Of a stretch of DNA of 64,000 bases, positions 53,801 to 61,159 are shown one piece after another. The notes below the pieces were generated by a model, which ran no database searches, had not been told where the DNA came from, and was given only the letters and a program-made list of their open reading frames with translations. The position numbers were made by a program, and so were the translations under genes. Within the stretch, counting starts at the first letter, position 1. The number at the start of each line of letters is the position of its first letter. Origin of the DNA: Antedon mediterranea (taxonomy: Eukaryota > Echinodermata > Crinoidea > Comatulida > Antedonidae); NCBI RefSeq assembly GCF_964355755.1, contig NC_092679.1, forward strand, positions 14,002,932 through 14,066,931, read 5' to 3'.

Positions 53801-56714
53801 TTGATTGAAAAAATACAGAAATATCGCCATTTGATACTGAATGTGTCGACACGAACAAACGAACAGATATGGAACGCCAAGAGTGCATCATTAAAACTGC
53901 ATTCGACATATTAAAAATAAATTAAAAAGAAATAAATATTATACATTACATGGTTAAACCATGGACGTACAATTGCATCTCTTCTTCTTATAACGAACAC
54001 TATAGGGCTACCAAGCAGCGTGTTGCGAACATGTGCATGGGGAGGGCCATAAGAAAGCTTTACATTTAACACATGCATTGTATACGGTCAAACCTTACCC
54101 GCCGCTGAAAAAGGGGCCGTTTTGACCTGGTTTGCCATGTTTATGATATTTCGTGTGCTAATCGAGTCGAATGCAGTTTTAATGATGCACTCTTGGCGTT
54201 CCATATCTGTTCGTTTGTTCGTGTCGACACATTCAGTATCAAATGGCGATATTCTGTATTTTTTCAATCAATTGCTTGCTTGCGATAAGATATGGTTTAA
54301 AGATCTTTGGCTATGTTCGGCTTCGGGATGTTATACCACACTTAGGCCTAGGCTAGGCTATAGGGGTCGTCGGTTTCGTGTTATGGGTCGTCCAATTCTA
54401 GGTCGTCCAATTCGAGGTCGTTGGGGTCGTCCAATTCGAGGTCGTCGCTTTCTACACACCCCCAATATACTTGTATTTTTTAATACACACATCCACTGAA
54501 AATGCATTTTTTTGGGGGATTTTTATATTCAAGTGCACCTTTTGTCATAAAAAGACGAGAATAGGCCTACTCGTGAATTATGGCCACAAAATTGACGTCG
54601 CTGACACTACATCCATGTTGAACAAATTATTTTCATCTTCATCTGACAGATGACATCACACATAGCCCGACGATCCTTGTGATTTGATTGATCAAATTGA
54701 AGCGAACAGTGCAGGCGAAAACGAAAAAGTTCCCATGGAGAAACTCTAGCGAATTCACGGGCGGAGCCTTACTAGTTCCGAATTCAACGCGTTCAAGTTT
54801 GATTTGATGTTCACATTGAAATCGTCTGTCGCGGCAAAAGTACGGTTCGATTTTACGCTTGACGCGTGTCGCTTCGCATATAATTTGTTTAGTGTGTATG
54901 CCTATCGGCCTTTAATATTTATAGTTTGAGGATAATTAAACGAAGGCTTCTAATCAATGTTTTTAAACAATTAAAATTTACTAATAAGTTAAATAATGTT
55001 TCTCGGTAATATTATTTTAGCATAAAAGACAACTATTTAGTTATTATCTAGGCTTGTATATCACTAATTGTCTATTTGATACTATTTCCATTGGGTTAGC
55101 ATGTAGTAGTCAATACAAATACCCTTTAACAAACTCTCATTCCATTCATGGATTCATAACAAAGTAGACTAACAGGATTGATATTATCAATAATAAAGAA
55201 TATAATTCTTTTAATTTATCACTATCATTTCGATAATGTTTATTAGTGAATGATGTAGGCCTAGATACAAAACAAAAAATAAAACACTCACAGTGTACCA
55301 TATATGTTTCCACGAAATATTGGAATTTCCGTAAGTCTATTATAAGCAAGATGTCTAAATAAGAATAAATAAAACATGCCATAACTATAATCATCTACGA
55401 TTAAAGCAATTGCAAATTAAAGATATTATGTTATAGTGAGCATGTTAATTGTAGGCCTAATTAGCAAACAAACTGTTCTTTTTGTAAAATAACATATTAT
55501 TTAAGGTGAAGAAGACCCGTGTTACACAATAATGTTTAAAATCGAAAGTTCGAAATCTGAAAATAACAGTAGTGTAAGGTATAAATACTGACAACAATGT
55601 CTAGGCTGACTAGGCAAAGCTGCAGTTCATGTCACATGATTTATAAATAAAAGCTAGTTAGGCCCATGACAAACTGCCGTACATGGTAAGTTATTTAAGC
55701 TATATTCACTATCATTTATTTACAAAACAACGAAGTGGCATTGATTAATATGTAGAAGGATGCTCATTTTTTTTTTAACTGAAAATTACTTACAGAAGAA
55801 AAATACTATCCAATGCGACGAAGGCGTCTTTGTGTATAAAGCTAATATTGTTGTCTGCAAGTTTACTGAAAACAACAAAACAGACGTGCAATATTCTATA
55901 TATTATGTAACTACTTTTACGCTTAAAAGCATTGCTTTATGCAAACGCGACTCTATAGTTCACTATGTCGGTCGGTCGGTAGGTCCGTTGGTCGGTCTGT
56001 CGGCAGGTCGGTCGGTCGGTAAACACTAACTCAAATTTGCGCACGTGACTGGGCCAGCCATATATATGGCCTTGTTTCTCATAGTGACTGATCATCACGG
56101 TTGTGTTTTATTGAGGTTCAGTAATATCTTGTGGTTAGAGATCAGATAACAATTATGACGTAGAGGTTGTCTTTCGCTTAAAATATGTAATAATAATTAT
56201 AATATTAATCTAGTTTAATAATTCAATTACGTAGTAGTTTTGCTCATAAATGTCATAAATAGTGAAGTATTTAAATAACCCAAAATATAAAATAAAATGT
56301 TGACAAAAATCAGATATTCATTCTTCGAACCATGGTTCTTTTTTACAGAGGAGCGTGACCAAATTGTGCATTTTGCCATTTCAAGAACCATTAAATTTTC
56401 CACAATTTATTTTTCTATAAGCCAGCAGCAGATGCCCACCAGATAGACATTATGCAAGGTAATGAAATCCTGAATATAATATAATTGAATGCCATAAAGA
56501 AATAACATTTATGCAATTGTAATCCAGCTACATGGCCATTCTCCATAATCTTAAGAAGAATTTAAGGTTATTTGGTTTAAAAAATAGGCCGTTGGTGGTA
56601 TGCCCATCTATGGGAATGTTCGCTTCTTTTGTACATAATACTTACAGCATCAATATGTCGCCGCCTTGAAATGCTTTTGATGGGATACTTCGTAGTTTGT
56701 TATTAGCAAGATAT
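38781..56714 (-). CDS. LRR - cysteine-rich (GCC2/GCC3-like) - multipass membrane protein gene, 5' end not found
   Basis: Minus-strand spliced gene, exons in transcript order: 56714-56646, 55354-55292, 52874-52740, 43360-43292, 42638-42564, 42404-42333, 42090-42031 (leucine-rich repeats); possibly 41975-41954; 41026-40865 and 40742-39039 (cysteine-rich modules, then transmembrane region); 38899-38781 (C-terminus). All LRR junctions keep one phase: two bases carried over, one base in. The join from 42031 to 41026 is not in phase as read, so one exon or splice site is missing there. No signal-peptide exon was found right of 56714. The predicted product is a cell-surface protein with an extracellular LRR and cysteine-rich ectodomain and about eight membrane spans, as in GCC2/GCC3-type multipass proteins. 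Ligand and signalling are unknown. A truncated copy lies at 4.99-5.68 kb. Confidence 0.75.
39039..40742 (-). CDS. Main exon: cysteine-rich modules and eight transmembrane segments
   Basis: A 1704-bp exon between acceptor GTTACAG and donor ACAG|GTAAGA, open throughout. The first 75 or so residues are cysteine-rich (DSCQRCPLGSFSN, AGCQTCPSGTKTN, ACYCLDNFHRT), then CSEGINCEGGYQN, YACPLGEKSCN and GYTGWLCAACSNGHYEL. Hydrophobic segments follow: AVTVSIFVSVAFAIIGMILL; SINFYQVLGILSEV; SLHIAMATPLVILLTMSTIY; CIVISMLLLYLTYANTCADI; TLVYVALIYIIGFPLVIVLM; SYSLFFTVIFIVLHLYL; LLTLVFIVVNLSIG; ITPVILIMLNVSIMLVV. Between spans 5 and 6 lies FWFWESFELYNKALLALI, a W-x2-E...K pattern seen in the TRP-like membrane domain of GCC2/GCC3 proteins. 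That resemblance is from memory of the family. It has no 7TM GPCR motifs that I can see. Confidence 0.85.
40865..41026 (-). CDS. Exon: LRR-to-cysteine-rich junction, first GCC2/GCC3-like module
   Basis: 162 bp between acceptor TTGTGTTACAG and donor CCAG|GTATGG. In the only open phase it reads EGTEIEIKGFEKELLSSIGR and then the module CNSMTSKCSPCKEGTYRLYD through TKCGKCPPG. It splices in phase to the exon at 40742 (P-P-G|G-F-Y). This phase needs a single base from the exon upstream. Confidence 0.72.
41508..41868 (+). mobile_element. tRNA-derived SINE
   Basis: The head resembles tRNA-Leu or tRNA-Ser: an A-box TGGCCGAGCGGTTAAGGC (41520-41537) and a B-box GGTTCGAGGCC about 50 bp later (41587-41597), embedded in GCGAGT ... 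ACTCGC pairing. A roughly 150-bp body follows, with CTTCTCGGATAAGGACTATA, GGTCCAGTGTACAC and TGTGTACTTTAAAGAACCCA, which resembles the conserved body of the broadly distributed animal MetaSINE-type families (from memory). It ends in an AAATAAAATAAATA tail. It sits in an intron of the LRR gene, on the opposite strand. Confidence 0.75.
41954..41975 (-). CDS. Possible 22-bp micro-exon
   Basis: A strong acceptor (TATATTTTTTAG) and donor (AAG|GTAAGG) enclose 22 bp that continue the upstream LRR frame as YLSNMYK. It fits the LRR pattern but leaves phase 0, which does not match the exon at 41026. Another exon may be missing, or this is chance. Confidence 0.3.
42031..42090 (-). CDS. LRR exon
   Basis: 60 bp between TTTTATTTAG and AACAT|GTAAAT. 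It reads YLNCCGLKSIPSNIGKFIN, an LRR-type segment with the L-x2-IP-x2-I pattern. In phase with the exon at 42333. Confidence 0.62.
42333..42404 (-). CDS. LRR exon
   Basis: 72 bp (one repeat) between TTTCCCCCAG and CAGT|GTATGT. It reads YLFDNPIKQIEENALSHMIE. The 24-residue size and phase match a canonical LRR exon. Confidence 0.68.
42564..42638 (-). CDS. LRR exon
   Basis: 75 bp between AACCTGCAG and ACAT|GTGAGA. It reads FLYGNNISNITYKTLETQNT then TLEY. In phase with both neighbours. Confidence 0.68.
43292..43360 (-). CDS. LRR exon
   Basis: 69 bp between TATTTTTCAG and TTCT|GTAAGC. It reads FLVHNNITFIEDGAFNGTN, a typical LRR with N-x-I-x2-I-x4-F spacing. Confidence 0.72.
43490..43690 (-). mobile_element. 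SINE fragment related to 41508-41868
   Basis: The minus strand carries AGTCTTCTCGGATAAGGACT, CAGTGTACAC and TGTAAAGAATC in the same order as the SINE body above. The tRNA-like head is too diverged to recognise. It lies in the same host gene, in the intron right of the exon at 43360. Confidence 0.5.
44190..44480. repeat. AAT microsatellite and LINE-associated flank
   Basis: (AAT)n at about 44188-44207, then TTTTTTATAGCACACATACC and CACTCAAGAGTGCTCAAGGC, probably the 3' UTR of the LINE that follows on the minus strand. Confidence 0.4.
44487..45900 (-). pseudogene. Internally deleted LINE (RT core missing)
   Basis: Element order on the minus strand: linker after the endonuclease, LREVMDKHAPLKTKCIKLNS and PWYTDEIRSAKKLRR (45894-45490); the RT entry region (45380-45138); VPLITRVVNLSLETGVFPDI, joined directly to FRKYLNRAAAEQLVHAFVSV; QNTAARVVKKLPRYAHI, LHWLPVRYRIVFKILLYVFK and SWGDRAFTVSPSSME (45144-44487). 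The RT palm blocks that should lie between LSLETGVFPDI and the C-terminal block are absent. A large internal deletion, or an RNA splice before insertion, removed them. Non-functional. It lies in the big intron of the LRR gene. Confidence 0.72.
46490..47071 (+). CDS. SGNH/GDSL hydrolase-like protein of the retroelement
   Basis: ATG at 46490 (MAFPTCRIG) suits the domain; the frame opens at 46478. The SGNH blocks are visible: RIGLVGHSFVRRL (GxSxx-type serine), Gly in YYSRGGATT, Asn in HLGENDIV, and the Asp/His pair in RSDGVHLN. SGNH-like ORFs accompany Ngaro-type retroelements and some LINEs; their role is uncertain. The C-terminal half after about residue 105 is less regular (SSNFNDSAVWTLTVDFRR), so a small frameshift is possible. 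It lies upstream of the Gag frame, separated by a minisatellite. Confidence 0.68.
47180..47400. repeat. GCCTTCGGGCCTTATGCTT minisatellite
   Basis: About ten copies of an 18-19 bp unit (GCCTTCGGGCCTTATGTTT and variants). Three overlapping long frames run through it because the repeat is open in all three phases; none is likely to be a protein. Confidence 0.75.
47567..48440 (+). pseudogene. Ngaro-like Gag, frameshifted
   Basis: It starts MPKAPRGRTASAAVPKTTRK at 47567. The frame is lost after RRTKRP (about 47660) and resumes as a second frame with LAAEVTKVLKAGEATGPM. The Gag core reads ALGSNVPLSVKNKIWANGYI and EWMRAITIYMSIF. A cysteine/histidine cluster follows, ICLKFNAGKQCHAP and CTDCRQPHPRIQC (48325-48430), interrupted by a further frameshift. 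Cys-rich C-termini bind the element RNA in this group. Confidence 0.6.
48500..48888 (+). pseudogene. Ngaro-like reverse transcriptase, first part
   Basis: Part of the frame 48339-48872. RT entry motifs: ELLVGFSFGFRLLC, FISNGLRLGRLAGPFESPPF, SPLGVVPKAELGKYRIIQDL. The frame then shifts near 48810 and continues in another frame to about 48888, where the GACC repeat interrupts it. The next RT block is found again at 49693. Confidence 0.72.
48888..49690. repeat. GACC-flanked dispersed repeat, copy inserted in the RT gene
   Basis: It opens ACAAGGCCAACAGCCATTAA and GTCGCGTGC, with GACA/GACC arrays at 48948-48992 and 49594-49657, and closes CGCTTCCACGCGACT. The middle matches 18050-18530. The two halves of the RT frame lie on either side, so this is a clean insertion after the retroelement. 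Confidence 0.75.
49693..50650 (+). pseudogene. Ngaro-like RT palm and RNase H, frameshifted
   Basis: RT resumes with MSKTDIEDAFRVIPIHPDDY, LGFSWDGRFFYDRCLPMGAS. After a frameshift near 49905 the catalytic block HILDDFFFVGPKDSNDCHN appears, then VKVTHTMVGLLNYAC-like thumb sequence (RKKVTHTMVGLLNYACSVVV). RNase H is split over two frames: YFATDGYTSTGG, then FVGFSIAVLELFPIVNALEI and FRCDNSAVVAVINEKSAKDK. The chain is interrupted at about 50664 by a short retroposed insert. Confidence 0.7.
50658..50857 (+). mobile_element. Short 5'-truncated retroposed insert with GTATAA duplication
   Basis: About 185 bp between two copies of AGTATAA (50658-50664 and 50851-50857) interrupt the RNase H frame. It ends in GAAAAGAAAAGAAAAGAAAA. 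It contains TTGAATGTATATTGTCCC and TGCAATTCAGCAGATTTGCT, typical of a LINE 3' UTR. The RNase H frame continues directly after it (NIQFRTMHIPGVDNVLADLL). Confidence 0.6.
51024..52345 (+). pseudogene. Ngaro-like tyrosine recombinase, broken
   Basis: N-terminal core-binding part: THSSLAP-like LIHSSLAPATIKAYQRNI and NPAPVCNFLAHLHG (51060-51260). A frame change then leads to YASDRPDVRLPITAEILTKL (51330-51480). Unrelated sequence of about 450 bp intervenes, and the catalytic part resumes near 51945 with QGFFRIGELAVGKGD (first catalytic Arg) and NSASLTIGLYHHKTG. Near 52290 the DPTL(H)YKGHS block appears, but the second Arg expected after it is not present and the final Tyr block is missing. It would have integrated the element DNA; this copy cannot. 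Confidence 0.65.
52740..52874 (-). CDS. LRR exon (two repeats)
   Basis: 135 bp between ATTGTATTTCAG and ACT|GTGAGT. It encodes DVSWNSLTSLEDRKIPAVKN and LLLGKNNIQSISTKIFANMS, two consecutive leucine-rich repeats ending SLQTL. It is the best single LRR exon in the window. Confidence 0.8.
53312..54915. mobile_element. TTAA-flanked DNA element (outer)
   Basis: Ends: TTAA|AGGCCGGTGCACACTAAA at 53312-53333 and the complement ...TTTAGTGTGTATGCCTATCGGCCT|TTAA (approximate ends pair) at 54888-54915. Subterminal GACAAGCGTCAAATCGAAGC resembles the opposite end (GCGACACGCGTCAAGCG, complement). The element is 1596 bp, of which 877 bp is a second element inside. TTAA duplication with an AG...CT end suggests a Kolobok- or piggyBac-type non-autonomous element. 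Confidence 0.62.
53575..54471. mobile_element. Fold-back element with ~340-bp arms and 10-bp duplication (MULE-like), inner
   Basis: 53585-54461, starting GGGTGTGTAGAAAGCGACGA and ending with its complement. Arms of about 325-340 bp (53585-53910 and 54137-54461) are nearly complementary throughout, including GACCTCGAATTGGACGACC repeats and AAGTGTGGTATAACATCCCG. A perfect 10-bp duplication CCAATATACT flanks it (53575-53584 and 54462-54471). Very long inverted ends with a 9-10 bp duplication point to a Mutator-like non-autonomous element. The small frame at 54122-54499 is a by-product. Confidence 0.75.
55292..55354 (-). CDS. LRR exon
   Basis: 63 bp between TTCTTATTTAG and ACT|GTGAGT. It reads HLAYNRLTEIPIFRGNIYGT, one LRR, and is in phase with the exons at 56646 and 52874. 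Confidence 0.7.
55950..56082 (-). repeat. GACC dispersed repeat, short copy
   Basis: On the minus strand: AAACAAGGCCATATATATGG, CACGTGCGCAAATTTGAGTT, a GACC/GACT array and CATAGTGAACTATAGAGTCG, the same order as at 7.55 kb. Confidence 0.65.
56646..56714 (-). CDS. LRR exon (first found)
   Basis: 69 bp between ATACCATACCATAG and TGCT|GTAAGT. It reads YLANNKLRSIPSKAFQGGDI, a canonical LRR. The next exon to the left joins in phase. No exon further right could be supported. Confidence 0.68.
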
Positions 56715-56750
56715 CTATGGTATGGTATTGAGAAAATAACAGATTAGTCT

Positions 56751-57092
56751 TAAATATGACCCGAAGTTACTTTAGAGATGCAACCTTCAATCACCACAAA
56801 AAACTGGATAATACCAATGAGCACCATTTTACAAAAATTATAGATATCATCGAGTTAAATTAAAAAGATATTGACATTATAATAATTTAACATCTATCCG
56901 GGGGTTGTTTTATAGCATTTTTAAATATGACCCTGAAGTTACTTTAGAGATGCAACCTTCAATCACCACAAAAAACTGGATAATACCAATGAGCACCATA
57001 TTACAAAAATTATAGATATCATCGAGTTACATTAAAAAGATATTGACATTATAATAATTTAACATCTATCCGGGGGTTGTTTTATAGCATTT
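56751..57092. repeat. 171-bp tandem duplication
   Basis: The unit from TAAATATGACCCGAAGTTAC to TTGTTTTATAGCATTTTT is present twice, starting at 56751 and 56922, with only a few differences (for example GACCCGAAG and GACCCTGAAG). Confidence 0.8.
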
Positions 57093-57782
57093 TTTAATGA
57101 ATTGTTTTCAATTATATTAATTATGATATAAAAATAAATTAAACATTTGCTTATAATGTAGTAATGTAGTATATAAAAGCCCATATATTTTACAATTTTT
57201 TATATTTTGTGGCCAGTAAAAATCGTAATTTATATAATATAGATCGGTGCCTTAAAAATATATATATGTCACATACATTTACAGATTTTAGTAAATCACG
57301 TGTAAATTCTAGAATTTTACTCAATAGTAAGCTGGTGGTAAATACTTTCGGTACAGTTTTTTCCACATAATGAAAAAATACTACATGAATGAACATTAGT
57401 TACTGATGATTAAAACGAATTTATTTTGTTCATTTGGCACAAATATTTGTCGATGCTGAAATATATCCACACACAACAATGCAACGATGCTTCGTTACGA
57501 GCTGTCTTCGTCTAACATTAGAATTCGCTAAAATTCGGCACCGCAATAACACTGTAATGGTAACTGGCAAACAATGTTTTTATATTTTTAAAATGTAATT
57601 TGACTATGTAGAATATACATTTGTTCAATTGATTAATAGCAGTGGATTGATAAAAGTCCTCTTCCATCCATCCATCCGTTACGCTATTCGTTTTGGGTAG
57701 ACAATAGCCACGTTCACATAAGATTTTATCGTGCTCTCGTATCGTGATATTGAATATCACGTTAGCAGGAAGAGCGTTCACA

Positions 57783-59790
57783 TTCAATTCAATTCAATTC
57801 AATTTATTTTCATAAGATACATCATTGTGAAATAATATTACAGTGTTTTTTTTTTATAATTAGAATGCACTTATGCTGGAGAAACTTAAATAAGCCCGGA
57901 GGGCTTTATGGCTAGTTCCACCAGAAAAAAAAAATATAATTCAAAAAGTATATATAATAAATGTTTCAAAAGTAGTCAATAAATAAATAAATGAAAATAA
58001 AATATGAATAAATAAATAACAAGAATAAAGAAAAAAATAATAAACAATTTAAGCTACATACACAAGCACAACAAGACACAGGACAAAAACACGTGACAGA
58101 ACGAGGACAGAAGGGACGAAGACGCTGGACAAGAGTTAAAAAACTGGGTTAGAGAATAACGACTGAATTCTTAGGGGAGATCGATTGAATACTTTGATAC
58201 CAACGATGATTTGTAGCTAAACTTGAAGGATTCGAAAGAGCGGTTAGTTAGGGAGGTGTGAAAAGAATTCCATAAAATAGGGCCAGTGGATTTAATTGAG
58301 TTTCTTGCTGTGGAATGGTTATTGATTGGGATATATTTATTAGAGTTGCGGGTGTTATAATTGTGAACTTCGTTGTTTTTTGTAAAGAATCGGTTAAATG
58401 TGATAGGAAGTTTCTGATTACTAAATTTGTGCATGAACAAAGCAGTCTGTAAATTATTTATGTCGAAGATGTTAAGAGTTTTTACTTTGTAGAAAAGGGG
58501 TTTGGAATGAGTGAGGTGTTGGGAATGGGTACAGATGCGGATCGCCTTTTTTTGTAGTTTAAAAAGTTTGTCAAGTCTTGTTGTTTCTGTGCTAGTCCAT
58601 GGACAAAGTGTTTGGTGTTTTGAATGTGTGGCAGCCCAAGCAATGTTGCAATAATTAAGATGTGGCAGGATAAGGGTATTATAAAGGGAAAGTAAAATGT
58701 TTTGTGGGAAAGTGAATTTGAGTTTGTTTATTATACCTATAGATCGAGAGATTGTGTTGGAAATTGTATTAATGTGACGCTTCCAGTTCAGTTTGTTGTC
58801 AATTGTCACTCCAAGGAATTGAGTATGATCAACTTGTTTAATTAAAACATCGTCTATGAATATTTCGATGGGGTTTTCTTTAGATTTTTTACTATTTGAG
58901 AAGTGAATAAAGTTAGTTTTATCAATGTTTAATGAGAGTTTGTTAGTTTTGAACCAGTTTGAGACGTGGTGAATTTCGGAATTAAAAGTTGAAATTAATT
59001 GGTTAAGGTCGGGATGAGAAAGGAAAATATTGGAATCGTCGGCAAAAAGAACATAAGAAAAAGAACTTGAGGCTTGTTGGATATCATTGATGTAAATGAG
59101 GAAAAGGAGAGGTCCAAGTATAGATCCTTGGGGGACGCCACAAGTCATAGGAAGGCAGCACGAGGAGTGAGAATTAAAGGATGTGATTTGGGTTCGGTTG
59201 TGGAGGTAGTCAGAGAGTAGAGAGTAGGGAGTCCCACAGATGCCATAGTGGTAAAGTTTAGATAGTAAGATGGAATGATCAATTGTGTCGAAGGCTTTAG
59301 AAAGGTCAAGGAATAAGCCGATTGTGTGATGATGTTCAGAGAGGGCAGAGGAGATTTTGTTAAAGATATCGAGAACGGCAAGATCAGTGGAGTAGTTTGG
59401 TCTGAAGCCATATTGGTTGTCTTGAAGAATATTTTGATAAGAAAAAAAGTTAAAAAGTCTATTATATATAAGACGTTCGATTATTTTTGAAAAACACGAT
59501 AGAAGAGAGATGGGACGATAGTTTGCAAAAGAGTGAGGGTTTCCTTTTTTATAAATTGGGATAAGTTTTTAAGGCTGTAGGGAATTTTCCGGTAGACAAG
59601 CACAGATTGAAGATGTATGTTAACGGTTCCGAAATTAGAGGTGCAATGTCTTTAACTACTTTTGGAGAAATATCGTCAAGGCCCGGACTTTTACCGTTTT
59701 TGAATTTTGAGGTTATGTCAATAATTTCTTTTTTAGAAGTAGGAACGAAAAAGATAGAGTTTTTAATAGGGTCTTTTAGAATTGGATATC
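57783..59790 (-). mobile_element. 5'-truncated LINE with (GAATT)n tail, minus strand
   Basis: The 3' end is at 57783 (plus strand CAATTCAATTCAATT). The RT gene ends at 58171. At the right end, similarity to RT is lost near 59790, so endonuclease and ORF1 are absent. The tail type is the same as the LINE at 12358-16350. It lies between sequences that resemble each other in inverse orientation (57700-57780 and 60170-60300), so it may have inserted in another hairpin-like element. Confidence 0.8.
58171..59570 (-). CDS. LINE reverse transcriptase (partial)
   Basis: Open from about 59570 to the stop at 58171, well beyond the first ATG at 59148. Blocks: IPIYKKGNPHSFANYRPISL, LQDNQYGFRPNYSTD, LFLDLSKAFDTIDHSILL, CGVPQGSILGPLLFLIYIND, VLFADDSNIF (catalytic Asp pair), TQFLGVTIDNKLNWKRHI, LQKKAIRICTHSQHLTHS and YNTRNSNKYIPINNH. 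A frameshift near 59570 separates the preceding block (SPGLDDISPKVVKDIAPLI, CLSTGKFPTALK, 59757-59580). All RT catalytic residues I can identify are present. Confidence 0.83.
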
Positions 59791-60016
59791 ATGAGGTGCA
59801 ATGTTGCGTGACAGAGGTCAAACGTTGAGAACATGGTGTGTGACGCGGTGCGGTAGCTTGTTTGTTGGTTTGTTGTTGTTTGCGTTGCGCGAGTTCAGTT
59901 TTATACAGCAATTATCCGAAGATTTAAAAAAAAATTGAACGAAAGATTGCGATAACATCAAGCAGCTTGATTGGTTGAAAGATGGAGACGTCAAAAAGAA
60001 TATAACGCGCTGTCAA

Positions 60017-60043
60017 AATTATTGTTGTTGTTGTTGTTGTTGT
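60017..60043. repeat. TTG microsatellite
   Basis: About eight or nine TTG/TGT units at 60017-60043. Confidence 0.8.
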
Positions 60044-60489
60044 TGGAGTCGTTGGCTTCCGGTTGGGTCGATGACCCATACATCACCCGATTAGCAACCG
60101 AGCGCTGATTGGTTGAATTTCGTCTCTTATAATGATAACTTCGTAAGATCATGATAATTAACGTGCTCTCCGAGAGCACGTTAGCCGGACTTAACGTGAT
60201 ATCCATGGATCACGTTAACGACTTCCTGCAGGTTCATATTGAACATCATGATAAAGAAACTCACGATCATTTCTGAATGTGAACCTAGCTATTGCGTACG
60301 CCAATTTTTTCCATGATAATAACTTAAAATAAATAAGTGCATCAACCTAGCAACGTGACCGATAAATACAAATAGCCAATAAATAGAAAAAGGTAAGTAG
60401 TACAAGGCTATGTATCTTTTTTACGGAATAAGAGCTAGACTTTCGATCGCCCTCTAGTGAGATTGTATAAACAGAAACAGTTATATTTA

Positions 60490-60526
60490 CTAGATGGTAC
60501 GCTCGCTTCGCTCGCGTACCATCTAG
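60490..60526. other. Perfect hairpin, 13-bp stem
   Basis: CTAGATGGTACGC at 60490-60502 is the exact complement of GCGTACCATCTAG at 60514-60526, with loop TCGCTTCGCTC. No U-tract follows. Confidence 0.8.
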
Positions 60527-60779
60527 GTCGTGCCCACAGATGGTTCTCGAATACATAATAATTTCAGCGTAAAAAAACTGGCGATTTCAAATGTACGTAC
60601 CGCAGGACAATAATACATGTCGTGTACAGGAACGAATAAATAGACACTGTGATTTATGTACTCAACTAAAATTAGCACCCTATTACTTCCGAAAGAGAAA
60701 CTTGTCACAAAATAAGACCAATTGTTTAAGTCAAATTTAAACAAACTTAATTTGTGTTTTGTATGTAACATTAGGGTTG

Positions 60780-61150
60780 AGGGATGGGGAAGAGGATGGG
60801 TGCAAAGAGGAACAATGTTAAAATATATTCTTTATCCATTTAGTAACGAAATATTAATTGCTTTCATGTTTTACAAATAATATACCACTAAACACAGTAA
60901 AACATTGCGATGTAATACTTTGTTGAAACTATCACCGTCCTAGTCGATTGAAATAGTACAGCACATGTAACGATACATCACTACGACGTGTATATGTTTA
61001 TAATATAATGTAAAACAATTTGTGAAAACCACCTCTATTCGGGGAAAATCATAAATTCGATTTAATCGTCAATAAATATTAAATTATCTAACTCAACTTA
61101 ATTAGTAGGCCTAATGGTTTTCAATTGTTTCTTAGAGCCAATTCATACTT
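60780..61150. other. Non-coding stretch
   Basis: No gene or repeat that I can support. Confidence 0.4.
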
Positions 61151-61159
61151 AAGTTGGTT

